A DNA stretch of 64,000 nucleotides from Aquabacterium sp. NJ1 (GTDB lineage: Bacteria; Pseudomonadota; Gammaproteobacteria; Burkholderiales; Burkholderiaceae_C). The position numbers and the translations under genes were made by a program. The stretch spans positions 4,012,001 to 4,076,000 of the forward strand of contig NZ_JRKM01000001.1 in the NCBI RefSeq assembly GCF_000768065.1, in the 5' to 3' direction. The notes below the pieces were generated by a model that saw nothing but the letters and a program-made list of their open reading frames with translations, searched no databases and was not told the DNA's origin. Positions 45,581-55,307 of the stretch are shown piece after piece. The stretch's first letter is position 1, and every line of letters starts with the position of its first letter.

Positions 45581-45783
45581 GACGCTTCTCCGTTCACATT
45601 AAAAGCGCTGATTGCGCTGGTGTTGCGGTCTTGGTGCTCAGAGCAGGGCCCTGTCTACTCATTGCTGAGTTGCCTGGGATGATCCTGGTAAGCACCCTTC
45701 CGGAAGCAGTTGGCGGCCCTGCTAAGGCCTTGCCAGCCCTGTTAAAGGCCACCCACTCCGGGACGAATTTCGGCAAAACCGAG

Positions 45784-45812
45784 ATTATAGCCAGATTCTT
45801 GGCGCTTGGCAA
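45784..45812 (-). promoter_or_regulatory. sigma-70 promoter for rpmB-rpmG
   Basis: On the minus strand TTGCCA, exactly 17 bases, then a perfect TATAAT. Transcription would begin near 45776, leaving a leader of about 195 bases before rpmB. Apart from this promoter I see no gene in the 264-base gap 45581-45844. Confidence 0.8.
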
Positions 45813-45844
45813 AGTCTCTGGCTGGTTTTGCTTTAGTTGGCCGC

Positions 45845-46855
<1,011 letters not shown>

Positions 46856-46963
46856 TCACGGCGCTCTTTTGCCCTTGAGGGGGCAGTGTCGCTGCATAAA
46901 GTGCTCAATATTTCCGAACCCCTGCCGAAAATTGTAGAGACAGGTTGTTTGTCACACACCGCA

Positions 46964-46983
46964 CAGGTGAAAAGTCTCACCTG
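46964..46983. promoter_or_regulatory. Crp-type palindrome before the Crp-family gene
   Basis: CAGGTGA, 6 bases, TCACCTG: a perfect 20-bp palindrome with the Crp half-site geometry GTGA-N6-TCAC, 51 bases before the regulator start. The encoded recognition helix keeps the residues that read GTGA in E. coli Crp, so autoregulation (and perhaps trxB control) is likely. Confidence 0.65.
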
Positions 46984-47034
46984 AATTCATGTTTTCTTGA
47001 CAGGCCCATCCCGTCTGCACAAAGAGGAGCTGCC

Positions 47035-47706
47035 ATGGCCATGTTGTCCAATCTCGATCTGATCCGGCGCGTACCGCTGTTCTCGATGCTCACTCAGGCG
47101 CAGGCCGAGTCGATCGCCGAGGGCGTGGTCAAGCGTCGCTACCGTCGCGGCGAGCTGATCGTCGAGCGCGGTCGCAAGACAAATTCCCTGTTCATCCTGC
47201 TGACGGGCCGTGCCCGCGTGGTGGCCTCTGACGAACGTGGCCGCGAGGTCATCCTGGCCGTGCTGGAAGCCGGGGACTACCTGGGCGAGATGAGCCTGAT
47301 CGACAACGAGCCCCATTCGGCCACCGTCCGCGCCGAAGTGCAGACCGATGTGCTGGTGCTGGGCCGTGCCGAATTCGCCCGCTGCCTGCCCGAGAATTCC
47401 TCGCTGTCCTACGCCATCCTGCGTGGCCTGGTGCAGCGCCTGCGCAATGCCGACCGCCAGATCGAATCCCTGGCCCTGCTGGACGTGTACGGCCGCGTGG
47501 CCCGCGCTCTGCTGGACATGGCCGACGAAGACGCTGGTGAGAAGGTCATCCGCGGCAAGGTGTCGCGCCAGGACCTGGCCAAGCACGTGGGCGCCTCGCG
47601 CGAGATGGTGTCGCGTGTGATGAAGGATCTGGAAGAACGTGGCCTGATCGAGACCCAGGACACCGGCAGTGTGGTGCTCAAGGACCGTCTGGCCGCCACA
47701 GCCTGA
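47035..47706 (+). CDS. Crp/Fnr-family transcriptional regulator
   Basis: 223 residues. The N-terminal cyclic-nucleotide-binding barrel (ELIVERGRKTNSLFILLTGRARVV, GDYLGEMSLIDNEPHSATVRAE) precedes the dimer helix and a winged helix (SRQDLAKHVGASREMVSRVMKDLEERGLIE). The recognition helix SREMVSR keeps the Arg, Glu and Arg of E. coli Crp. In the binding pocket the Arg that pairs with the cAMP phosphate is His (EPHSATV), so cAMP may not be the ligand. It lacks the Fnr cysteines. AGAGGAG precedes the ATG at 47035. A terminator follows the gene. Confidence 0.9.
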   Translation: MAMLSNLDLIRRVPLFSMLTQAQAESIAEGVVKRRYRRGELIVERGRKTNSLFILLTGRARVVASDERGREVILAVLEAGDYLGEMSLIDNEPHSATVRAEVQTDVLVLGRAEFARCLPENSSLSYAILRGLVQRLRNADRQIESLALLDVYGRVARALLDMADEDAGEKVIRGKVSRQDLAKHVGASREMVSRVMKDLEERGLIETQDTGSVVLKDRLAATA

Positions 47707-47729
47707 TTTGCTCGGCAGTTTCTCTGTGT

Positions 47730-47764
47730 AAACGCCTCTCGCGGCTCTCGCGAGGGGCGTTTTT
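47730..47764 (+). terminator. rho-independent terminator
   Basis: A 12-bp stem, ACGCCTCTCGCG with CGCGAGGGGCGT (one G-T pair), a 5-base loop and a T run. It lies 25 bases behind the Crp-family gene and 30 before ftsK. Confidence 0.85.
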
Positions 47765-47793
47765 CATGGGCGAAATTCCCCCACAATGCGGGC

Positions 47794-50274
47794 ATGACAT
47801 TTCCCCTGGGTTCTCTCCGTTCCGAAGGTGCTGCGCCAGCCAAGGGCAGCGATCGCAGCAGGGCCGAGCCGGCTGCCGGCGTGCGTGTCAGTGGCCGTTT
47901 GCACCGTGTGCCGGCTGCGCCGGTGGTCGAGCCTTCACCGCCCGTTGAAAACACCTTGCGCTTCCAGGCCGGGCTGCTGCTGGGCAGCGTGTTCTGGGTG
48001 CTGGCCTTGCTGGCCATGCTCAGCCACAACCGGCTGGACCCCGCCTTCACGACCTCCGGCCAGCATCTGGAGCCGAGCAACTGGGTGGGGCATCTGGGCG
48101 CCTATGGCTCTGATCTGATGCAGTTCCTGTTTGGCCAGTCGGCCTGGTGGTTGCTGCTGGTGGGGCTGCGTGTGCTGCTGGGCGGCCTGGCGCGTTGGCT
48201 GCGCAGAGACTCGGCCGTGAGTGTCACCATGGGTGCCAACCCTGCACCCATCGAACATATGCATGAGTTTGCGCCCTGGCGTCTGTGGCTGGGCGTGATC
48301 CTGTTGATGTCGGCCAGCTGCGCGCTGGAGTGGACGCGGCTGTATCGCCATGAGCTGAGTCTCGCGGGCGAGCACGCCGGCGGCATCCTCGGTTTGACGC
48401 TGGGGCAGCTCAGCAGCAAGTGGCTGGGCTTCAATGGTTCGGGTGTGCTGTGGATCGCCTTGCTGGTGGCCGGTAGCTCCATGGCCTTGAAGTTCTCCTG
48501 GCTGGATCTGGCCGAGCGCATTGGCGCCCAGGTGGATCGCCTGCGCGAGACCCGCGAAACCAAGCGCGAAGTGGCACAGGACATCCGCATCGGCGAGAAG
48601 GCCGCCATCGAACGCGAGCGTGTCGTCGAAGAAGTGCGTCATGAACTACCGGCCGAGCCCATCCCGCTGATCATCGAGCAGCCCGTGGTCGAGGTGCCCA
48701 AGTCCGAGCGCGTGGTCAAGGAGAAGCAAAAGCCCTTGTTCGCCGAAATGGGCGATAACAAGTTGCCGCAAATCGACCTGCTGGACAGCGCACCGGGCCG
48801 CATGGAGACCATCACCTCGGAAACGCTGGAGATGACCTCGCGCCTGATCGAGAAGAAGCTCAAGGACTTTGGCGTGGAGGTGCGCGTGGTCGCGGCCTCG
48901 CCGGGCCCTGTCATCACGCGCTACGAGATCGAACCCGCTACCGGTGTGAAGGGCTCGCAGATCGTCAACCTGGCCAAGGACCTGGCGCGTTCGCTGTCGC
49001 TGGTGTCGATCCGCGTGGTCGAGACCATCCCCGGCAAGAACCTGATGGCACTGGAGCTGCCCAACGCCAAGCGCCAGATGATCCGCCTGACCGAGATCCT
49101 GGGCTCGCAGGTCTACCACGAGGCCCAGTCCATGCTGACCATCGGCCTGGGCAAGGACATCGTGGGCGCGCCTGTGGTGGCCGACCTGGCCAAGATGCCG
49201 CACTGCCTGGTGGCGGGTACCACCGGTTCGGGTAAATCGGTGGGCATCAACGCGACGATTCTGTCGCTGCTCTACAAGGCCGAAGCGCGCGATGTGCGCC
49301 TGATCCTGATCGACCCGAAGATGCTGGAAATGAGCGTCTACGAAGGCATTCCGCACCTGCTGTGCCCGGTTGTGACCGACATGAAGCTGGCCGGCAATGC
49401 GTTGAACTGGGCCGTGGGCGAGATGGAACGCCGCTACAAGCTCATGTCCAAGATGGGTGTGCGCAACCTGGCCGGCTACAACAAGAAGATGGATGACGCC
49501 AAGGCGCGTGGCGAGCTGATCCCCAACCCCTTCAGCCTCACGCCGGACGAACCCGAGCCGTTGGATCGCCTGCCGCATGTCGTCATCGTGATCGACGAAC
49601 TGGCCGACCTGATGATGGTGGTGGGCAAGAAGATCGAAGAGCTGATCGCGCGCCTGGCCCAGAAGGCCCGTGCGGCCGGCATCCATTTGATCCTGGCCAC
49701 GCAGCGCCCCTCGGTGGACGTGATCACCGGCCTGATCAAGGCCAACATCCCCACGCGCATTTCCTTCCAGGTCAGCAGCAAGATCGACAGCCGCACCATC
49801 CTCGACCAAATGGGCGCCGAGGCGCTGCTGGGCCAGGGTGACATGCTGTATCTGCCATCCGGCACGGGCCTGCCGGTGCGTGTGCACGGCGCCTTTGTGA
49901 GCGACGAAGAAGTGCACCGCGTGGTCGAGTACCTCAAGTCGCAGGGCGAGCCCAACTACATCGAAGGTATCCTGGAAGGCGGCACGCTGAGCGACGAAGG
50001 CAGCAACCTGGATGGTTCGCCATCAGGTGGCGGCGACGGCGAGCAGGACCCGATGTACGACAACGCCGTGTCGGTCGTGTTGCAGCACCGCAAGGCCTCG
50101 ATCTCGCTGGTGCAGCGCCACCTGCGCATCGGCTACAACCGCGCGGCACGCCTGCTGGAGCAGATGGAGAAGTCGGGCCTGGTGTCGGCGATGTCCACCA
50201 ATGGCAACCGCGAGATCATCACGCCCGCACGAGGCGGGGAGGGCGGCGCGACCGCGGCCCCATGGGATGCTTGA
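47794..50274 (+). CDS. ftsK: DNA translocase FtsK
   Basis: 826 residues. The N-terminal membrane part has four hydrophobic segments within about residues 55-235. A short linker precedes the motor: beta-domain motifs ([21 protein letters not shown]), Walker [13 protein letters not shown] near 474, Walker [14 protein letters not shown] near 596, and the C-terminal gamma winged helix ([22 protein letters not shown]). It pumps chromosome dimers at the septum toward KOPS-aligned dif sites. The linker is much shorter than in E. coli (1329 residues), as in many proteobacteria. It precedes lolA by 22 bases. Confidence 0.96.
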   Translation: MTFPLGSLRSEGAAPAKGSDRSRAEPAAGVRVSGRLHRVPAAPVVEPSPPVENTLRFQAGLLLGSVFWVLALLAMLSHNRLDPAFTTSGQHLEPSNWVGHLGAYGSDLMQFLFGQSAWWLLLVGLRVLLGGLARWLRRDSAVSVTMGANPAPIEHMHEFAPWRLWLGVILLMSASCALEWTRLYRHELSLAGEHAGGILGLTLGQLSSKWLGFNGSGVLWIALLVAGSSMALKFSWLDLAERIGAQVDRLRETRETKREVAQDIRIGEKAAIERERVVEEVRHELPAEPIPLIIEQPVVEVPKSERVVKEKQKPLFAEMGDNKLPQIDLLDSAPGRMETITSETLEMTSRLIEKKLKDFGVEVRVVAASPGPVITRYEIEPATGVKGSQIVNLAKDLARSLSLVSIRVVETIPGKNLMALELPNAKRQMIRLTEILGSQVYHEAQSMLTIGLGKDIVGAPVVADLAKMPHCLVAGTTGSGKSVGINATILSLLYKAEARDVRLILIDPKMLEMSVYEGIPHLLCPVVTDMKLAGNALNWAVGEMERRYKLMSKMGVRNLAGYNKKMDDAKARGELIPNPFSLTPDEPEPLDRLPHVVIVIDELADLMMVVGKKIEELIARLAQKARAAGIHLILATQRPSVDVITGLIKANIPTRISFQVSSKIDSRTILDQMGAEALLGQGDMLYLPSGTGLPVRVHGAFVSDEEVHRVVEYLKSQGEPNYIEGILEGGTLSDEGSNLDGSPSGGGDGEQDPMYDNAVSVVLQHRKASISLVQRHLRIGYNRAARLLEQMEKSGLVSAMSTNGNREIITPARGGEGGATAAPWDA

Positions 50275-50296
50275 TCCCCTCAGGAAGAACACGAAC

Positions 50297-50986
50297 ATGA
50301 AGATGAAATCAAGTGGGCGCCTGATGGTGTCTGGCGCTTTGGCTGGCTTGCTGCTGAGCGCTGCGGGCATGGCCCATGCTGATGCCGTGGCCACCCTGCG
50401 CGCCTTCGTCAAGGACGTGAAAACGGGCCGGGCCAGCTTCACGCAGACCGTGACCTCGCCCGATGGCAAGAAGACGCGCAAGTCCACCGGCACGCTGGAA
50501 TTCCAGCGTCCGAACAAATTTCGTTTTGCTTATGCGGGGCCGACCGAGCAACTCATCGTGGGTGATGGCAAGCAGGTCTGGTTGTATGACACGGACCTCA
50601 ATCAGGTCACCGTGCGCCCCATGAACGACACGATCGGGGCCTCGCCCGCCGCCTTGCTGGCAGGTGGGTCGCTGGACAAGGACTTCACCCTGAGCAACGT
50701 GGCTGCTGGCTCGTCGAGTGCGGCGGCCGCGACCTCGACGCCTTCACAGGCAACGTCAACTCTTGAATGGGTGCAGGCCTTGCCGCGCCACAAAGAGGGG
50801 CAGTTCCAGTCCGTGCGTGTTGGCTTCAACACGAAAAATGGCCAATTGGCCGCCCTGGAAATCCTGGACAGCTTTGGCCAACGCTCACGGCTGGACTTTG
50901 CGCAATTCGAGTCCAAGGTGGCCTTGCCGGCCACCCGGTTTCAATTCACACCGCCCAAGGGGGCGGATGTGCTGAATCAACCTTGA
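50297..50986 (+). CDS. lolA: outer-membrane lipoprotein carrier LolA
   Basis: A 229-residue periplasmic chaperone: a signal peptide ending GMAHA, then ATLRAFVKDVKTGRASFTQTV, GTLEFQRPNKFRFAYAGP, VGDGKQVWLYDTDLNQVTVRP and RLDFAQFESKVALPATRFQFTPPKG. It carries lipoproteins from LolCDE to LolB. A Ser/Ala/Thr-rich insert (about 135-155) is unusual. It is in its conserved place behind ftsK. ATG at 50297 with AGGAAG upstream is the start. Confidence 0.94.
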   Translation: MKMKSSGRLMVSGALAGLLLSAAGMAHADAVATLRAFVKDVKTGRASFTQTVTSPDGKKTRKSTGTLEFQRPNKFRFAYAGPTEQLIVGDGKQVWLYDTDLNQVTVRPMNDTIGASPAALLAGGSLDKDFTLSNVAAGSSSAAAATSTPSQATSTLEWVQALPRHKEGQFQSVRVGFNTKNGQLAALEILDSFGQRSRLDFAQFESKVALPATRFQFTPPKGADVLNQP

Positions 50987-51149
50987 TGCTGCGCGGCGTG
51001 CCGCAAGGCAGCGCTGCGAGCAGGTTGATCCTGGATCTGTTTGTGCCGGACGCCACTGTGGATGACAGCGGGTGCGCCACGTGTTCTTCCCGATTTATCT
51101 GGTGTTCAGGCCCATACGCTGTGGGTCTGAAAACTTTCTTCTACTGAGT

Positions 51150-51175
51150 GACCTCAGGCTCAGGCACCTGAGGTC
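51150..51175. terminator. hairpin at the lolA/helicase convergence
   Basis: GACCTCAG, 10 bases, CTGAGGTC: a perfect 8-bp stem between the lolA end and the convergent helicase stop. There is no T run. The rest of the 200-base gap after lolA contains a short open frame I do not consider a gene. Confidence 0.35.
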
Positions 51176-51186
51176 CGCCGAGGCGA

Positions 51187-53244
51187 TCAGCCTTCGCGCT
51201 TGCCGAAGCCGGGGCGCTTGCCGCCAAAGCCAGGCTTGGGGCCGGACTTGAAGCCAGGCTTGCCGCCAAAAGGTTTGCCACCGAAGCCAGGCTTGTCACC
51301 GAAGGACTTGCCACCCGATTTGTCGCCGAAGGACTTGCCGGCAGGCTTGCCGAACGGACGGTCACCTTGGGGACGATCGCCAAAAGCGGGGCGGTCACCA
51401 AACGGGCGATCACCGCGCGGACGGTCGCCAAAAGCAGGGCGATCGCCACCAAAGGCAGGACGGTCACCACGTGGGCGATCACCGAACGAGGGGCGGTCAC
51501 CGAAAGCCGGACGGTCGCCGCCGAAAGGCTTGCGGTCGCCACGGTCGGCGTTGAAGCCACCCTTGTTGAAGCCGCCACGATCGCCGCCAAAACCACCACG
51601 ATCACCACCGAAACCGCCGCGGTCACCGCCACGCTCTTCGTTGTTGAAACGAGGGGCGCGGTCGCCACCGAAATCACCACGCGGTGCGCCACCGAAACCG
51701 CCTTCGCGCTTGCCGCCGAACGCAGGACGGTCGCCACCAAAGCCACCACGGTCACCGCCGCGGTCATTGAAGCCGCCACGGTCACCAAAACCGCCTTCGC
51801 GGTTGGCGCCAAAGCGCGGTGCGCCACGGTCTTCACGGTTGCGGTGACCAGGCATGGGCTTGCCGGTACGCGGGCCACGGCTGTCGCCGCCAGACTTCAT
51901 CTTGGGCTCCAGGCCTTCGATGACGGATTCAGGGATGCGCTGCGTGGTGAAGCGCTCGATGCGGCGCATCATGCCGATGTCACGACGCTCGCACAGGGTC
52001 ACAGCCAGGCCGCTGCGGCCAGCACGACCCGTGCGGCCAATGCGGTGCACGTAGTCTTCAGCCTTCATGGGCATGCCGTAGTTGATCACGTGGGTGATCG
52101 TGGGCACGTCGATGCCGCGGGCAGCCACGTCGGTGGCAACCAGCACGCGCAACTGGCGCATGCGCAGGCCTTGCAGCACGCGGTTGCGGCGGCCTTGCGG
52201 CATGCCACCGTGCAGGGCGGCCACAGCGTGACCAGCATCAGCCAGACGATCAGCCAGGATGTCGGCATCGCGCTGGGTGCTGGTGAAGATCACGGCCTGG
52301 TCGACATCCTTGGAGGTCAGCAGGTGGTCCAGCAGGTCATTCTTGTGCGACAGCGAGTCGGCCAGGTGCAGGCGCTGCTCGATGTTGTCGTGGCTGTCGG
52401 TGTGCGAAGACACTTCAATCTGGATCGCATCACGTGTCAGGCGCTGCGCCAGCTGGCCAACGTGACCAGCAAAGGTCGCGCTGAACATCATGGTCTGGCG
52501 GTTTTCGGGTGTCTGCTGGGCGATGGCCTCGATGTCATCGATGAAGCCCATGTCCAGCATGCGGTCGGCTTCGTCCAGGATCAGCACTTCCAGGTTGGAC
52601 AGCACGCAAGCGCCGGTACCCAGGTGGTCGAGCAGACGGCCAGGGGTGGCGATCAGCACGTCCAGCGGGCCACGCAGGGCCTTGAGCTGGGCTGCGTAAG
52701 GCACACCACCCACGATCGTGGCTACACGCAGGCCTTGCATGTGGCGGCCGTAGGTGTCGGCAGCCTTGGCCACCTGCATGGCCAGTTCACGTGTCGGTGC
52801 CAGGACCAGGACGCGAGGACCGTAGGTCTTGCCCTTTTCGCGGCGCTTGGTGTTGTCGCCGCGGGCGGCGATGATGCGCTCCAGCGAAGGCAGCATGAAG
52901 GCGGCGGTCTTGCCGCTACCGGTGCTGGAGGCCACGCGCAGGTCGGCACCCTTCATGGCGGCGGGGATGGCTTCGATCTGAACCGACGTCGGCTGGGTAT
53001 AGCCCGAGTCGGCCAGCGAGCGGCACAGCATGGGGTTCAGCCCCAGGTCTTCGAAACGGGGGCCTTGGGCGGCGGCTTCCACGCCTTCTTCTGCACCAGC
53101 TTCGTCGGCTTCTTCGCCGAACTCTTCGGCCTGCAGGCGGCGCGCCAGAGCATCAATCAAGGAAGCGCTGTGGGCGTCGACGCGCGACTCGTCCAGGGAT
53201 GCTTCGATCTGATCGTTCTGGGGCAATTGATTTTCTTGTGACAT
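51187..53244 (-). CDS. DEAD-box RNA helicase (RhlE type) with long Gly/Asp/Arg tail
   Basis: 685 residues. The helicase core has the Q motif (FEDLGLNPMLCRSL), Walker A ASSTGSGKTAAF, the DEAD box (LILDEADRMLDMGF), SAT in MFSATF, and HRIGRTGRAG. The last 215 or so residues are low-complexity repeats of GGFGGDRP, AFGDRPRGDRP and GFGGKP, which bind RNA non-specifically and can drive phase separation. RhlE-like helicases act in ribosome assembly, mRNA turnover and cold adaptation. The start MSQENQLPQ at 53244 is preferred over MSCLKEV at 53265. It interrupts the common ftsK-lolA-rarA order. Confidence 0.93.
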   Translation of the reverse strand: MSQENQLPQNDQIEASLDESRVDAHSASLIDALARRLQAEEFGEEADEAGAEEGVEAAAQGPRFEDLGLNPMLCRSLADSGYTQPTSVQIEAIPAAMKGADLRVASSTGSGKTAAFMLPSLERIIAARGDNTKRREKGKTYGPRVLVLAPTRELAMQVAKAADTYGRHMQGLRVATIVGGVPYAAQLKALRGPLDVLIATPGRLLDHLGTGACVLSNLEVLILDEADRMLDMGFIDDIEAIAQQTPENRQTMMFSATFAGHVGQLAQRLTRDAIQIEVSSHTDSHDNIEQRLHLADSLSHKNDLLDHLLTSKDVDQAVIFTSTQRDADILADRLADAGHAVAALHGGMPQGRRNRVLQGLRMRQLRVLVATDVAARGIDVPTITHVINYGMPMKAEDYVHRIGRTGRAGRSGLAVTLCERRDIGMMRRIERFTTQRIPESVIEGLEPKMKSGGDSRGPRTGKPMPGHRNREDRGAPRFGANREGGFGDRGGFNDRGGDRGGFGGDRPAFGGKREGGFGGAPRGDFGGDRAPRFNNEERGGDRGGFGGDRGGFGGDRGGFNKGGFNADRGDRKPFGGDRPAFGDRPSFGDRPRGDRPAFGGDRPAFGDRPRGDRPFGDRPAFGDRPQGDRPFGKPAGKSFGDKSGGKSFGDKPGFGGKPFGGKPGFKSGPKPGFGGKRPGFGKREG
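51190..51840. repeat. in-gene short tandem-like repeats encoding the GDR/GFGG tail
   Basis: Degenerate repeats of roughly 12-27 bases encode alternations of GGFGGDR, PAFGDRP, PRGDRP and GKPGF at the helicase C-terminus. The copies differ at synonymous positions, so they are old or selected at protein level. Slippage could still vary the copy number between strains. Confidence 0.75.
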
Positions 53245-53977
53245 AACTTCTTTCAAGCAAGACAAAGCGCTGCCACTTGCCAGTAAAAGGCAAGCAACAA
53301 AGCGCCACGGCCAGGCGTTGACAACAGTCAGACGGCCTGAGCCAAGGTGGAGTCGCTATGGATTCGTGTCCGTACTTCGTGGCGGTTGCACTCGGCGATA
53401 AAACGCGCGACGCAAAAGGAGCCCACGGTGAGTCGGTTGATAAGCGACGGCATCGCCGCCAACCGGAACTCAAGACACGCTCATGGTCGGCACCCGACGC
53501 GTTGTTGGCACTGCGAACAGGCAACTTGCGTTGTGACGACCCGGCTTGAAAAAGGTCAGAGGGGATGAACTTAGTTCTCTGTGCTGCAGCCCAAAACACT
53601 TGTTCTGGCCTTTGCAACTCAGCGAAGTAGGGGATTATCCCATGATGTTGCGGATTTGTCCAGCCCCTCTGTGGGAGTCAGCTTATTTCCGGCGGATCAG
53701 GGAGAGCTCGATAGTCTGGTGGCGGCCGCGCAGGGCGACATCCAGCGCAATGGGCACCAGCACGAGGCAGAGGATGGAAAGAGTCAACATGGGGCACCTC
53801 AGCTTTCTTCTTGAGCGGTTCTGTGGAGGGCCGACCTGAACAAGCGCCGGATGTGAATGGACAGCATGCGCCCGTGTCGTGATCTGCAAATCAGTAGTAA
53901 CCTTCATCAAACCGTCATATTTCGATGCGCTGTGGTGCCTGGAAAACGGCAGGCGAGAGGGCTGCGACAATCACCCT
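53245..53977. other. long non-coding interval between helicase and rarA
   Basis: Apart from the small frame at 53683-53790, I find no convincing gene here. Several short open frames lack ribosome sites or recognisable composition. The part next to the helicase probably holds its promoter and leader; cold-shock helicases often have long structured leaders, but I cannot show one by eye. Confidence 0.5.
53683..53790 (-). CDS. possible 35-residue single-pass membrane protein
   Basis: ATG at 53790 opens a 35-codon frame: MLTLSILCLVLVPIALDVAL forms a hydrophobic helix, followed by a polar, basic end (RGRHQTIE and LIRRK). GAGGTG lies six bases before the ATG, a good ribosome site. It sits in the otherwise empty 733-base stretch 53245-53977 between the helicase and rarA. 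I do not recognise a family. Small membrane proteins of this kind are often missed; the case rests on the ribosome site and the helix only. Confidence 0.35.
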   Translation of the reverse strand: MLTLSILCLVLVPIALDVALRGRHQTIELSLIRRK

Positions 53978-55276
53978 ATGTCCGACCTGTTCAAACTGGA
54001 GCCGGCGCCTCCGCTGGCAGAGGCCCTCCGGCCGCACCAACTGTCCGATGTGATCGGGCAGACTCACCTGTTGGGCGAGGGCAAGCCCCTGCGGCTGGCC
54101 TTCCAGTCAGGCAAGCCGCACTCGATGATTCTGTGGGGGCCACCGGGGGTGGGCAAGACCACGCTGGCCAGGTTGACGGCGCAGTCTTTCGACTGTGAGT
54201 TCATCGCGCTGTCGGCGGTGTTCTCGGGCGTCAAGGACATCCGTGCGGCGATGGAGCAGGCCGAGCAGAACCTGGCGCGAGGCAAGCACACGATCCTGTT
54301 TGTCGATGAAATCCACCGCTTCAACAAGTCGCAGCAGGATGCGCTGCTGCCTTATGCCGAATCCGGCCTGGTGACTTTCATCGGCGCGACCACGGAGAAC
54401 CCCTCTTTCGAGGTCAACTCGGCCTTGTTGTCGCGGGCACAGGTCTATGTGCTCAAGTCGCTGACCGAGGATGAGCTCAAGCAGCTGCTGGCACGCGCGC
54501 AGGCCAAGGCCTTGTCGCACCTGCAGTTTGATGACTTGGCCGTGGACACGCTGGTGGGCTATGCCGATGGGGATGCCCGGCGCTTCCTGAATCTGCTGGA
54601 GCAGTGCAACACGGCGGCGGGCGCGGCCGGCATCACGCGCATTGATGCCGCGTTCATTGAAAACGCCTTGACGCTCAATGCCCGTCGTTTCGACAAGGGT
54701 GGCGACAACTTCTACGACCAGATATCGGCGCTGCACAAGTCCGTTCGCGGCTCCAGCCCTGATGGGGCGCTGTACTGGTTGTGCCGCATGCTGGATGGCG
54801 GGGCTGACCCGCGTTACCTGGCGCGGCGTATCGTGCGCATGGCCTGGGAGGATATTGGCCTGGCAGACCCGCGCGCCATGCAGATTGCCAATGATGCAGC
54901 CGCTACCTACGAGCGCCTGGGCTCGCCAGAAGGTGAGCTGGCACTGGCGCAGGCCGTGATCTACCTGGCGGTGGCGGCCAAGAGCAATGCGGGTTACATG
55001 GCCTACAACCAGGCCAGGGCCTTCGTGAAGCAGGACAAGTCACGTGAGGTGCCCGTGCACCTGCGCAATGCGCCAACCAAGCTGATGAAGGAACTGGGCT
55101 ACGGCCACGAGTACCGTTACGCCCATGATGAGCCGCATGCTTATGCCGCTGGCGAAACCTATTTGCCGGACGGCATCAAGGCCCCGCAGTGGTACCAGCC
55201 CGTGCCGCGCGGCCTGGAGGCCAAGATCGCCGAGAAGATGGCCTTCCTGCGCAAGCTGGATGACGAGGCCAGCTAA
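53978..55276 (+). CDS. rarA: replication-associated recombination protein A (MgsA/RarA)
   Basis: A 432-residue AAA+ ATPase. LRPHQLSDVIGQTHLLGEGKPL opens it, then Walker A WGPPGVGKTTLAR, Walker B ILFVDEIHRFNKSQQDALLP, sensor FIGATTENPSFEVNSALLSR, and the C-terminal MgsA tetramerisation domain (GALYWLCRMLDGGADPRYLARR). It acts at stalled replication forks. The ATG at 53978 matches the family start; upstream in-frame codons to 53879 are not homologous. It converges on tssL 31 bases later. Confidence 0.95.
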   Translation: MSDLFKLEPAPPLAEALRPHQLSDVIGQTHLLGEGKPLRLAFQSGKPHSMILWGPPGVGKTTLARLTAQSFDCEFIALSAVFSGVKDIRAAMEQAEQNLARGKHTILFVDEIHRFNKSQQDALLPYAESGLVTFIGATTENPSFEVNSALLSRAQVYVLKSLTEDELKQLLARAQAKALSHLQFDDLAVDTLVGYADGDARRFLNLLEQCNTAAGAAGITRIDAAFIENALTLNARRFDKGGDNFYDQISALHKSVRGSSPDGALYWLCRMLDGGADPRYLARRIVRMAWEDIGLADPRAMQIANDAAATYERLGSPEGELALAQAVIYLAVAAKSNAGYMAYNQARAFVKQDKSREVPVHLRNAPTKLMKELGYGHEYRYAHDEPHAYAAGETYLPDGIKAPQWYQPVPRGLEAKIAEKMAFLRKLDDEAS

Positions 55277-55307
55277 GTAGCCGGATCATTGCCACCGAGC
55301 CTGAAGG

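Noticed and set aside
50985-51147. A 53-codon plus-strand frame overlapping the lolA stop as TGATG
   Set aside because: The overlap looks like coupling, but the product has no recognisable feature and runs into the hairpin; a chance frame is more likely.
51190-51840. Repeats in the helicase tail considered as a CRISPR-like or tandem DNA array
   Set aside because: The repeats are in frame, irregular in length and explained by the Gly/Asp/Arg protein tail; no regular spacers exist.
53358-53839. Several short plus-strand frames in the gap between helicase and rarA
   Set aside because: They lack ribosome sites, have shadow-like composition and mutually overlap.
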